Below, piece by piece: positions 20,163 to 31,870 of a DNA stretch of 64,000 nt (the first letter of the stretch is position 1; every line of letters starts with the position of its first letter). The stretch is taken from the NCBI GenBank assembly GCA_014607495.2, contig CP053175.1:5704001-5768000 (forward strand). The letters are read 5' to 3'. The position numbers were made by a program, and so were the translations under genes. Under the pieces are notes generated by a model. The model saw only the letters and a program-made list of their open reading frames with translations. It did not search any database and had not been told where the DNA came from. The DNA comes from Carposina sasakii. Its lineage: Eukaryota; Arthropoda; Insecta; Lepidoptera; Carposinidae.

Positions 20163-20365
20163 CTAGTGGACGCCCGCGACTCCGTCCGCGTGGACTGCTA
20201 AAAAACATAATGTATACAAAATTAATAAAAACATTTTCCCGGGATAATGAATTGTAGTCTTTATACATAAGCTATATTATTGTAAAGTTTCATCAAAATC
20301 CATCCTCTAGTTTTTGGGTGAAAGAGTAACAAATATACATCCTCACAAACTATCGCGTTTATAAT
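20163..20365 (-). repeat. Family A related repeat, reverse copy
   Basis: Starts ACTAGTGGACGCCCGCGACT and CCGTCCGCGTGGACTGC, then diverges into TTTCATCAAAATCCATCCTC, a variant tail different from the neighbouring copies. Confidence 0.65.
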
Positions 20366-20583
20366 ACGCGTATTAGTAGTATCGGGCAAACTCTAGAACA
20401 AATGAATCATACAAAACAGAATAATCCAAGACAAAAACCGGGGCTATTACAAAAATAGAAAACCGCATCATTTTCAGCTTAGCTCGTCATCTCAAAGTGA
20501 CAGTTGTATTTCATGGCACGTCTAGTGCCAGTGGACCGTATACCCTGTATACTGTTCTACACATTAAAATCTATTTATTCTAT

Positions 20584-20932
20584 ACATATAATAAAAATGT
20601 AACGGATCGCTGTCTGTACATGGAAGATATATGAGAAATAATATTATAGCAGACCTTTATCAACACAATAGTACCCAAAATAATGATCTTTTGGAATTTT
20701 TGTCTGTTTGCGTTTGTTTGCCTGTTTGTCTGTGCGTTTGTGCACGCTAATCTCAGAAACGGCTGAACCGATTTCGATGCAGTTTTCAGTAATATATTGT
20801 GACAGGTCCCATTTAACAAATGGGCCACTTTTTACTCGTATCCCGGAAAAATGTTTTTATCCCTGATAATTTCAACATTTTGTTTTTTTCTGTAGTCCAC
20901 GCGGAGTCGCGGGCGTCCACTGGTATAATAAT
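20584..20932 (+). repeat. Family A repeat, fullest copy
   Basis: About 350 bp: ATACATATAATAAAAATGTA, CGGATCGCTGTCTGTACATG, TTATCAACACAATAGTACCC, CACGCTAATCTCAGAAACGG, TATTGTGACAGGTCCCATTT and CACGCGGAGTCGCGGGCGTC. Confidence 0.75.
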
Positions 20933-21112
20933 AATCTTCTATCTAAGTACCCGTTTAGTATACATACTTATCAAATTATCATGTCGCGGTGTTTGTTACC
21001 AAACTCTTCTGATGCATTTGACTGATTTTTATTGAGTAGGTCTGAAAATAGGTCGAACTATTACCCCCCCTTACACGCATTAAGCGACAAAAGATATCCA
21101 CATAGCAAAGGA

Positions 21113-21245
21113 CATATTATGTAAGATATCACAGTAACAAATTATCATATAGCTTGAGAGAATGCCTGAGTCCCAGTCGACTCTTACGACATGCAAGGAA
21201 GGAGATGCAGCTGATGTATTCAAGTGAAGCCTCGCATCAGCAAAA
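21113..21245 (+). repeat. Family B fragment, 3' half
   Basis: AGCTTGAGAGAATGCCTGAG, CAGTCGACTCTTACGACATG, GGAAGGAGATGCAGCTGATG and GTGAAGCCTCGCATCAGC. Confidence 0.65.
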
Positions 21246-21727
21246 GCTGATATTGATGCAGTAAAGTAATATTCGCATTACTTACCTACATATTATTTAC
21301 TTATAATCTGTGCATTTTACTAGAACTGCAAAACGTGCAAAAATCATAAAATCAGCAAATCCATGAGAACATCGCTGTTTCCCATGAGTATGACTGACTA
21401 AGGTGTTTTACATGTATTGTTATAAATCCTAAACCTAAGGTATTCTATAAGATAACTTTATGCTTTAGACTTAGTTATGGATAGAACTATGTTTTGATTA
21501 ACCTATACCTTTAAAGTAACTAGGGTGCGCCCAAGATTTAATCAGCCTAAATGATAATAATAGGGTCGTATACGGTTTTTTTTTTATTTGTATTTATATC
21601 GAAAGATCATAAAATAAAAGAAACATTGGCGAAAGAAAAACTTCGCTAGCATGAAAACTTTCCGGGATATAACGATTTCAAAATCACAATTTTAGACTTG
21701 CCAAAAAGCGCTCCATACAAACGACTA

Positions 21728-21780
21728 TGTATTTTTGTATACAGTTGTTAACTGTCCCAAATAAATAAATAAATAAATAG
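21728..21780 (+). repeat. Retroelement tail with AATA run
   Basis: TATGTATTTTTGTATACAGT, TGTTAACTGTCCC, then (AAATA)n. The same 48 bp recur at 25122-25170, each ending in the AATA run, as expected of a LINE or SINE 3' end. Confidence 0.6.
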
Positions 21781-22268
21781 ACTTCCACAATTATGACGTC
21801 ACTCTTTCAGTAACTTGTATGCGCGTAAAAGAACTTTTGTTCTGCATCTATTTTAAATATTGTGTTTATAAAATATGGTCACAAAGCAAAAATTGATGTA
21901 AATAATGCAGGTGGACATGTGATGTTGTAATTTTCAATTAATTTCACATTTGAAAAATGGACTTGCCCACTTAACTTTGAAGACTTATTATTACTACCAC
22001 AGACAGGTATGATTTTGATGATTTATTCTGATAGGCATAAAATGTCATTAAAATTCAACCATAGTAAAAATCCCTATTCCTCCTTATCGGATGATTTCGG
22101 TACTCTTTCGCGCAGATAGGTACCGTACCATCGAACGATTTCGATTTTAGGTGAACTTCTTTATAAATAGATATAAACTGCTTTGTCCTGCTTTGTCCTG
22201 AACTCCTTTGTCAGCCTAACCCACAGATGATTAGAGATCTGACAATAATGGTGTGTTCTTTATACGTC

Positions 22269-22524
22269 TACAGGATGTAACAAAAAGGGTATGTTAAGCG
22301 AAAAGCTACCACATATCCACAAAATTTGAGACTCGAAATCACATGTTTATTTTTCAAGATTGTATGAAAATTCCTGAGATATGGAGAATTTTTAAATATC
22401 TTGGGAATTATCATACAATCTTGAAAAATAAACATGTGATTTCGAGTCTCAAATTTTGTCGATAGGTTCTCTACAGTATTTACGTAGCTTTTCGCTTAAC
22501 ATAGCCTTTTTGTTACACCCTGTA
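22269..22524. mobile_element. Foldback MITE (family P), fuller palindrome
   Basis: Same ends as 16018-16283 (TACAGGATGTAACAAAAAGG; TTTTTGTTACACCCTGTA). Its centre keeps a longer palindrome: CAAGATTGTATGAAAATTCC on the left against the matching right arm through TCATACAATCTTGAAAAATA. A stretch of the outer left arm (CACTGTAGAGAACC) is deleted. Confidence 0.85.
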
Positions 22525-22674
22525 TAAATGATTATTTATTTGCTCAAATAAATACATATAATTACAATGATTACAAACATATTCTACAAAAACAAAAAAA
22601 GACCCACAGTTACACTTGCACAAAAAGAACGGCAATGACATTGCAGTTTTAGGTTTATTTTTGATCTGCCTACC

Positions 22675-22900
22675 TAATAACTAGCGACCTACTTGTCAAG
22701 TTTCATCAAAATTTGTTCAGCAGTTTTTCATACATTCTCATCCCAAGTAACATTAAAAATGCGAAAGTAAGTTTGTCACCTTAGTTACTTAACCAATCTT
22801 CTAGAAATTTTGTTAGTTGGCAGTACCTACGGAGAACATAAGCTACATTGTGTATAGGTAGTCATCGCAGACGAAGTCGCGGGCGGCAGCTAGTAAACTG
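22675..22900 (-). repeat. Retroelement tail ending 'GGGCGGCAGCTAGT'
   Basis: ACTTGTCAAGTTTCATCAAA, TTGTTCAGCAGTTTTTCATA, AAAATGCGAAAGTAAGTTTG and GAAGTCGCGGGCGGCAGCTA. These motifs are typical of abundant lepidopteran repeats. Confidence 0.55.
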
Positions 22901-23149
22901 TAACGTATGGTGACTAATATAAGGCAATAATATCAAGTTACGGTTCATATAGAAAGAAATTAATGTTGTCATGCGAACCTTTCTTATCATCAGCGTCGAC
23001 TTACTTTATGTCTTGGAATCTTGAATGGCTTTGCCCACCCTTTGCGGTAATATGAACGTGAGTACATCGTCCAATTAGGTTTAGTACTGGCACGGAAAAA
23101 AGGTACTAGCTAATAAGAAATTAAGAAGTAACTTGTAACTAAAGTACCA

Positions 23150-23345
23150 TGAGGAGATAAGGAGAAGCAGCGTTCTCTCAGATGATGAGCTAGTAACTTC
23201 ATTGAGGGATCGCCCGCCACCGGGCCCTCAATAGAGATTTGAACTTCCGAATAGTGACGCCTGATACAATTCAATAGCTAGTAACTTGTCGCAGAATTTT
23301 TTACACCTGATCCCGATATGAAGGGTCTCCTTGGCGACGTTTTGA
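23150..23345 (-). repeat. Mosaic of family B and family N pieces
   Basis: Family B segments (GATAAGGAGAAGCAG, CGTTCTCTCAGATGATGAGC, AGTAACTTGTC, GATCCCGATATGAAGGGTCT) are broken by TGAGGGATCGCCCGCCACCG and GGCCCTCAATAGAGA, which is the end of family N. Confidence 0.55.
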
Positions 23346-23964
23346 AAACACAGCCGTGTGTATGTATGTATGTATTTTTTGTTTGTGTCAATGTCATTTT
23401 TTTTTACCCTACATTAACGCATTAAGGTAAGATAATGGACATGGACCTAACTATAAGCCCTTCTGCAAAACAACAACTCTGGTGACGCGTGGGTTATAAA
23501 TGTCAGCAAAAAGTTTTTTTCCAATAAAATAAATTAACCCAACTTGTCAAACAACCCTTATAAAAACCCTCAATGAAACTAATAAAGTAACAAACCGAAT
23601 TTTCCACATAATTTACAATTACACACCCCTCTGGTGTAATCTCAGGGGGTTTACAAAACTACCCTTTAGCTGGGGTGTTTTGAGGTAATTGGCCGTAAAG
23701 TGAGTCTGTTTAATTAAATTTGGATTTTCTAGTTTTAATTTAGGTTAATAAAAACAGAAATACTTAATAATGCACCAAAAAAATCAAAAAGCTTAGGCAA
23801 AGATTATTTTAATTGATATCTTAACGTTGCACTGTTTACACAACATAGACACGATTGGTTCCTAAAAAGGGAAAAATGGAACCCCTATAGCACACTCGTA
23901 CGTCCATCAGTCCATCCGTCTGTCAAGCAAGACTCTTTATCCCAGGAACGGGTGAAAGTTATAT

Positions 23965-24252
23965 TATAACATTATAATCACGCCCATTATTCCCAAAGAG
24001 GTTGGGCAGAAGTGTGCAAATTACCCCATTACACCCACTTTTTACCAGTTAGCCTATCAAGTCCCACGTAAAGGTGTTAAGTTGAAATTATTCCGTGTGG
24101 TGTTGACAACATAGTCAGAAAATCACACCGCGGTCACCAGCCCGCCTGCCCAGCGTGGTGACTATAGTTAAAACCCCCCTGTGGCAGTAGCTATGTGGCG
24201 TGCTCTGTGGAAGGCCTACGTCCAGCAGTGGACTGCAATAGGCTAATGTGAT
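23965..24252. repeat. 'AGAGGTTGGGCAGAAGT' repeat followed by reversed family F
   Basis: 23965-24080 matches 7985-8100. 24103-24252 is family F reversed: AACCCCCCTGTGGCAGTAGC, GCCTACGTCCAGCAGTGGAC and TGCAATAGGCTAATG. Confidence 0.6.
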
Positions 24253-25629
24253 AATTTACTAAAGTCCATCCACGGTCCATTAAATCTGTGAAAAACTTAA
24301 CCCTTACTAAAGAAACCAACCCCAAGACAAAATATGGCTGTAACTGCAAAAAGACCAATTAAAAATAAAAACCGACCTTAATGAACTCGGGTGTTTGCTT
24401 GTGACACCTATTGACATATTTATTACCACAAAAACACAGACATATGACTTTCTCTGCGTGACGCCATTTTGTCATGGCAGAATATGGTGGATACGTCTCG
24501 CGATTCCCTTGCTATGTACGAGTAAGTATTTATTAGTCAGTCAATCAGCAGTCGCCGCGACATGCCTCGTCGTCGGCCGCTAAACTTTATTAGCCATATG
24601 TTTTATTCTGATATTTAAGGAGACTGTTAATGAACTTGACCGTCTACGATTATATTTATATCATAATTAAAAAACGTCTTACATTAATTTTCAATGGGTC
24701 CGAGATCTCGTACAATAACTGTAAGTAAGTACTTATACAGTTATTTTAGAAAAAAAAGTATAATATTAGTAGATAGTATTTTCGATGAATAGAGATCAAG
24801 CTAATTGTACCAGTCATTCCCATTGGAAAATGAAATATACTCGTACTTTTTTAAAAATGTTGTATACCTACAACAATACAATAGTACACTTCTCGGAATA
24901 AGCCACATGTTCAAATAAACCTATCTGACCGTTGGAATAATCGGTCCTAAGACTAATTTTAAGTTTATGATAAGTTGAATGTATGAGTTTGTTAGTTTTG
25001 CAGCATCCATGGTGGTGCTATCTCATCAATGATGAATAGTCTTGTGTAACCTTCTTTTAAGTAACTTGTGGATAGTGTAGTGGACTGTGTACTTATTAAT
25101 ACTTTAAAAACAATACCTAACTATGTATTTTTGTATACAGTTGTTGACTGTCCCAAATAAATAAAATAAAATAATTTAAACAAACTCTCTTTTTTGGACG
25201 TCGCGCGTCGGTTAAGTAATCATTAAAAAATGTGCATATCCATACAAATTTATCTCCACCCTTCATTGAATATTTTTTAAAGTCAGTAGCTGTAACAAGC
25301 TATCGGATTTCGGGTAAAAAAATAAACAGCGCTTTTTTAGGAAATGCCTGAAATTATTGAGTTCATGTTTTTTGCATATTTGTCAAAGGTTTCAAAACTT
25401 TTTACGTGATATGGTCTGATGATTAGAACATTTGGTTTATTGGCCTGGCGAGGACTCTTAAAGACAGTAGTATCAACCACATATATGTACATACATACAT
25501 ACTTATAGTCACGCCCCCCAAAGAGGTTGGGCAGAAGTAACTAAATAACATTATAACATATTGACATGGTATCTTTGAAAAAAATGTTTGTTAACCGATT
25601 TCAGGTGGATTTATGTAAAAAAAAATGAT
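24253..25629. other. AT-rich intergenic DNA
   Basis: No gene supported. Holds the AATA-tailed fragment at 25122-25170 and the 45-bp piece at 25500-25545. The 62-residue frame at 24395-24583 resembles nothing known. Confidence 0.45.
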
Positions 25630-25770
25630 AATATTAATGTAACTTTGGACCTCTATATCTTGGAAACCCGTGGTTTCCCAGGGGTGCTTCCATAGAAAAA
25701 AACGATCGTGATGTTACAGAGAATACGAGGTATTAAAAGAACAAAGTTGTCTTTTTACACCCAGTATATA
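25630..25770 (-). repeat. Diverged family C fragment
   Basis: TAACTTTGGACCTCTATATC, TTGGAAACCCGTGGTTTCCC and AAAACGATCGTGATG parallel the family C end, but the terminus is replaced by TACACCCAGTATAT. Confidence 0.5.
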
Positions 25771-26179
25771 TGAACCCAGTTTCTGCAATGAACGAGCATG
25801 TTGACACACAATTAAATGACACTCAAAAAGATACCCTTCTGTCTACAAAATCATTTTAATAAGGGGAGGTATCCCCTTCCCTTGAGAGCCAATTAAAATA
25901 TCCAAATTGGTTAGGGGTAGATACAATGGACAGATGAAATTAATGAAAATTGCTCTCTCTCTCTAGTTACAATAATTGGAAGGTAATTTAGATAATTTGG
26001 GAAGAGGATACTATAGGTAAAGTTTACCTACCTACCATTTTCATAGTAGCGGCCGTCCACGACTTCTCGTTCCGTGTTCACCAAATAGTTCCTAAGGAAG
26101 TTCCTTTAAATGATGGCGCTAGTTATCTACGAGTACTATGTGAATGATTACACTATCGGTGTTAGTTATATGGTCGAAC

Positions 26180-27135
26180 TTAGTCAAGTCTGTCCCTCTC
26201 TATTATTAACATAAATAGCCGAAAGGGAAAGGGACGGCCTGTTCCCAAAAGTCCACGACTCTATTGTTTTCAAAAAAATGTAAGTTCATACTTTAATTTC
26301 CAACAGGTCCACGAAATTGAAAAATAATAAACATTTTCTTTCCCAACGGGTCCATGAGAATGTTTGGTACAATCAGCAGGAAAACCTGGGTCAATTTATT
26401 ATGAAATAAAAGACAGATAATAGTTTAGATGAACAAGGAGTCTTTATTGTGTCAGACTGTCTATTAAAGGCATTAAAATCACACATACATACATACATAT
26501 AATCACGCCTTTATCCCTTACGGGCTAGGCAAAGCACCAAGGGCCATAGAACCACATGGTGCCATTTCTGACCAATTTTGAGGGTATAGTTGAGATGTAC
26601 AAGTTCGGTTAGTAGTGACAGGTGGTCAGCCCATCACCTACAAAACACCAAGACCCTCTTGTCCCTCTACTGACTTGTACAGTATGCCCGGGAAGAGAAG
26701 CAGCTGTCGTATTATACGTTTTTTTTACTCCTAGAGCAGCATAGAAGAAAGCATTAAAAGATAGCATTAAAATCACAGTTTCGGAATATCTCAAAAATCA
26801 TCTCAATCTTACACTGACCGTCCATGGTCCTTGTCGTCTGCTGACTGACCTAAGCATTAAAAAAAACAGTTTTGGTATAATCATAGGTAGTAAATCATCT
26901 CAATTTTACAGTAAAATACAAGAGAGTTAATAAATATTAAGTCATATACAAATAGCACAAACTCTCTTGAATCGTTTTTGCTGATTGTATTTCGGATAAA
27001 TATCGTGGACCCGTTAGGAATTCGTATATGAAAGTTATAAAATATATTTTACAAATTGCATGGACCCGGTGGGAAAAGAAGAACAATAGAGTCATGGACC
27101 TTTGGGAACAAGCCAAAGGGACAGGTAGGACTAAT
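26180..27135. mobile_element. Inverted element with repeated subterminal 'GGTCCACGA' motifs
   Basis: Left arm has CTGTTCCCAAAAGTCCACGA, ACTCTATTGTT, CCAACAGGTCCACGAAAT and CCCAACGGGTCCATGA. The right arm on the opposite strand reads TTGTTCCCAAAGGTCCATGA, CTCTATTGTT, CCCACCGGGTCCATGC and CCTAACGGGTCCACGA, then TACAATCAGCA as on the left. Each end thus carries three spaced copies of one motif. A family E copy (26482-26755) sits inside. No transposase frame. Confidence 0.7.
26482..26755 (+). repeat. Family E repeat nested in the inverted element
   Basis: CATACATATAATCACGCCTT, AGAACCACATGGTGCCATTT, CAGCCCATCACCTACAAAAC and GTATGCCCGGGAAGAGAAGC, ending CTAGAGCAGCATAGAAG. AGGCATTAAAATCACA before it resembles AGCATTAAAATCACA after it, consistent with a target duplication. 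Confidence 0.7.
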
Positions 27136-27479
27136 TTTATGTTTAGGTTTAAGTGTGACGGTCAGAATCCACCATACTGTATGCTTACAATAAAATTGTT
27201 ATTTCCGAAATCGGGCATAGGACTTATTGCATGAAACGGACCCTAATTTGGAGACCCAACTTTTTTGAAGATAACAAAAGCAAAAATAGTGTTGTGAACC
27301 GTCACGATGTTTAAATATATCGATACTATTACAAAGAGGGTATTAGTGAAATAACGAATTAATTTTGACGTCATTTATTCATAAAGACAATTTCAATAAA
27401 TGAACGCACTAAATTACGATAATTTTGAGATATGTCACTTAATTAGTCGGTGGTGATTATTATTTTTCTGCGTTCAGTG

Positions 27480-30400
27480 TTTGGTGTGCTTCTAGAATTA
27501 TTAAATAAAAAAAAATAATAATAATACTGAAAGTATAATTTTCATGTATAGTTAAATATAGGTATACCTAATGTAAATCAAAGCAAAAACAGATATTAAT
27601 AATTTAATTAATAAGAAATAATAAAGTTATTATAGTAGGTAAATACTTAATAAAATTACTGAAACTGATTTAAAACTATAGTATGTATTTTTATAATAGG
27701 AAAGAACACTCCGTTTAACTTATATCATTGGTGTTTCTCCACTAATATTATTGAGATTCTTTTATCATTGACATAATACCACCACCTTTCAAAATTATGT
27801 TAATAATTATGTATAATAATAAGCTATATTATAATTTACGCTATTGTTATAAGATCAATGTTACTGGAAGACAACTCGTATGGCATACAATAATTTTAGT
27901 AGGTACAACATTATTTTTAATATAACTGCACCGCGTACATAATGCTACCAAACTATTGAGGGGAAACTACCGGATCAATACAAAATATTAATAAAATAGT
28001 ACACTTTATATCAACTACCTTCTAGTAGAAAAAACTTTCAGAAATATTCGAGAAAGAAACCAACTTTTCCGTTAGGTACATTAGAAATAGATGTAGACAT
28101 TTTGAATATGCGAAAACCAAAATGGCAGATAGGTGCTAGACAAAGTTTCAAAAAATTCGAAAAGTGGCTTACTTCAAGAATTATGTACAAATAGACGAAG
28201 AAGCAACATCGTGTGATGTATAAATATCGAAAATTCAATTAATTTATGTATAAAACGAAGCTATATTTTTTCACTCTGCAAAAACGAAAGCTTTTTCATC
28301 TATATACAGCAAAAAGCGAGCGTAGATGAGGGACTATAGAACTAACCTAACCTAAATTCAAATCTTACCTCATATAAATAAACTTACAATATAACAATGA
28401 TCACAAAACGTGTTCCGTACAACTTAGTATTATATGAAAACGATATGTTTAATACATAGTAATTGATGAGTATTAGGTATTTATAATAAACAAATTATTT
28501 AAGCCTTTCGACTCAGGCTCTATTCAGTTCTATGCGATATCTCTACAGATTCGCATTACGAAACTTACAAATAACATAGTTTCACACATAGATTTAATTC
28601 AATTTCACATATAACTTGGCTATCGCGATATGTCCCATCCACCAATAGTGGTCACTCTTAATCACGCCATGTAATCTACAGGCGTAATTATGACTTCCCA
28701 TTGGAGGATTTATTACAATAACGAACTTTGATGTGATAGGTAAAATGTCGCTTTGTCCAATATCCTGTCCATGTGATTTCATGAGTTTCGCTATCGATTC
28801 CATAGCGATTTCGCTTAGTTATAAAAAGAGCTATAATTGAAGCATTAACACACATCGCAACCTTAATTAGCAAAACTTGGACACTAGTGTATATCCTAAT
28901 TCAAAGTATACCTAATCATTATAATAAAATAAATACTAACTAACGTTATCTAATATTTATTACATGTTACTGGTGGTTTTTTGATAAAGGTGAATTAAAA
29001 CTCAAATATGAATAAAAATAATATTATACCCTGCGTCGAGGTTAAGAATGGAAGGTACTAAGTAAATAGTAATAATACCATACAAACATTTACAAATACT
29101 CGTAGGTACGTACGAGTACTCAAAACTCGCGGAAGATGTAAAGAGATAGTCATGTCCTAAATATCTCAAATTAATTTATATGAATAAAAGTTGAATCAAC
29201 TTTACTATCGAATTAAATACAACTACTTTTATAATACTACTTCACTAAATTAGTAGAACAAGCCATCATTTTCGATTTCGTATTGTGATTTATGTAAATA
29301 TCTTTTAACATAAAATAACAATATAATTGTCCGATAATTATTATTAAATATAATAAAATTTACTTATTATTATATTAGATAATTATATTGAGTTAAATAA
29401 ACATACAAATTATTATATTTTTTACAGTGATTGTTTCGTATTATTTTCATTTTATAATAATTTTAAGTGGCAACTGTACATTGTAATAATAATAAACTAA
29501 CGCAACACTAGTGATTACCAAGTTTTGCGCACAATACAACATCGATTCAGCCACATCTGTCATATAGAATAGACGGCATTCAATAAAAACGTACTTATTG
29601 CTTGTACACGTAATATTTCAATATATATAGGTATAATAATAATATAATAATGTCTGCTACATCGCAAACAATCTCAAATAAATTATCTTTTATTTTAATT
29701 ACAATTATAAATCGCGAATATAAATTATAGTTATTATAATAATAATATTATAATGTTATTTATTATCATCTGATATGTTTGTTAATAATATCTACATGAG
29801 AGCTTCTGTCAGAATCAAATAAAGTTATGATGATAAATATGATCAGTAATTATAACATTTTCTTGAAGTGTTATAATAATATAATGTTAGGTTTTAAAAC
29901 TAACATTTAATAGTCTTAAGCTTTAAATCTGCTTTTATCCACATGTGAAATAGTATTATAATATCATTTCCATACTTAAACATTTCCGTATTGTTGGCCG
30001 TGTCTTACAGGTAATACAAAGTAGATAATAATATAATTGAAAGTTCAATATATCTAAAAATAGAACCGTATGTTATGTTTAATTACAGTCATTTGATAAT
30101 TGAACATAATATCAAGTTGTAAATAATATAATTGTACACCTACAGAGGGAACATTGTATTTGTGTTATTTTTAAATTTAATACAAGGAAAACTTTTTAAA
30201 TCTTTAAAATTAAGGACATTACAAAAATATAAATGCCAAATCAACCTAAAATATTTTTTTAATTCACGTTAGTCCAAAAAGATACTTCTAAGTATACATT
30301 AGATATTCATAGAAATAACAAATATTTCAGAATTATGCATTAGAGGTAAGTAATTATTTCTCAACGCTGATATGTTTAAAAATACCTTAAAATGTTTAAA

Positions 30401-31620
30401 AGTTTTATCTAACAATTCATAAAAATTAAATCCAGTAGGTAGAATAGTAACAAAAATGTCGTCATAATTGTTTTTGTCTGTAAGCCAACTTTCCTTAATA
30501 TAATATGTAGAAGGGAATCACAAACTTTATCCTATGGGTTATTTGGGGTTATATGAGGTTTAAATACATTTTTTACACATTAATCAACCATCAACAATTT
30601 TTCTCGAACAATTATATTAGGATATGTTATATTATAATTATCAACATACTTTAGTTCGGTGAAAATAAACAAAAATCCTTTAGGCTTAATCTTGATCGTG
30701 TAGTTTTTCAAAAACGCGTGCCCTTACATGCCTATGTGACAGGGCAGTTTATTTTGTATCATCATAATTTATTTTGATTGGAATTTGAATACTGTTTTTT
30801 ATACTTTTGTTTATTTATCGACAGAATTGAAAAAAATCTTTTAAGCAAATGTGCCTTATATCAAATCCGTTACCAATTTAATTTCATAACAATTGTTTAT
30901 CTAACCGCCTCTCTAATATTTTATCGATATTGGCATAGCTTTCTCTTAGACCTCACTAGCACACCTGAAAATACCAATTTTGGTTAAATTTGAAATATCT
31001 CAATTATAAAACCACACGTATTTTCATTAAAAGGGCTTTTTCTAAACCTCATATTAAGGCTTATGTTTGCAAATAATGAATAATAATACAATCTGCACTT
31101 CTTTCCTTCCTCTCATAATTAAGTTCTGTTAGTTAATCTAGTTGACCTTCTCTAGTCATATACCTAAATCGGTGTACTAGCGTTATTGACATCTCACAAT
31201 TCTCCACTTATGTCCAAAAAAAAACAGATAATCTTCATTCCCTACCATTTCCGTAAATAGGCCTTAAACACTGCATATCCAATTTTGAAGGCCGCGCGAT
31301 TTTTAATCTTTATATTCCTGGTCTTGCATCCACTTATCATTGATATGTAATTAATACTTATGGTATACCAATTGCCAATATGAAAATCATCTTAAAATGA
31401 TGACATTAAGCCATTATTAACACCATTCATTCAAAAGAATTTTATGAATATAATGAAAATTATTTAAGTCCTCGTTAAAACTAAGAATTCATTCTTCAAC
31501 CTAAAATTTAAAATTAGGAAATAATACAAATAAAAAGTTCCAACCATCACTCCGATAAGTAGATGCGCGACACTAATCCTGCCACCGAAAAAAAAAAAAA
31601 AACCTTACATCACCTTACCC
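27480..31620. other. Very A+T-rich segment almost free of repeats, downstream of the LAMP stop codon
   Basis: About 4.1 kb dominated by TAATAATA-like sequence with no copy of families A, B, C, E, F, N or P, unlike the flanking DNA. It lies 3' of the LAMP gene on its strand, so part may be its 3' untranslated region. Possible AATAAA signals on the minus strand are at 30810-30815 and 30748-30753, but none is decisive. Minus-strand frames at 28038-28238 and 28594-28803 have no recognisable relatives. Confidence 0.5.
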
Positions 31621-31870
31621 TCACTCCATGGTATCGTACTGAACTTTCTTCACCTTCAAATAGCGCCAGATGGCGTAACCAAGCAGGGTCCCAGCGGTGG
31701 CTATAGCAAGTGCTGCTCCTACAGCCACCGGGGCTGCTTCAGACCTGGATCTTGAGGAGTCGGAGCAGTGCCATGGAGGTCCGAACTCTCCGGAGCGCTT
31801 GAACATGAACGCTTGCAGCCGCATTTGACGGAGGTACAGTTTTGCTCTGTGACTGGAACTGGGGTTGACG
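31621..31870 (-). CDS. Lamp1: LAMP last exon: membrane span and lysosomal tail
   Basis: Acceptor TTTTACAG; the first base completes an AGC Ser codon. Then come VNPSSSHRAKLYLRQMRLQA, the last luminal Cys, one membrane span and a 14-residue cytosolic tail with YDTM. TGA stop at 31621-31623. Confidence 0.9.

Noticed and set aside
28594..28873. Minus-strand frames in the AT-rich island
   Set aside because: No recognisable family, no flanking splice signals that extend them, and they may lie in untranslated sequence.
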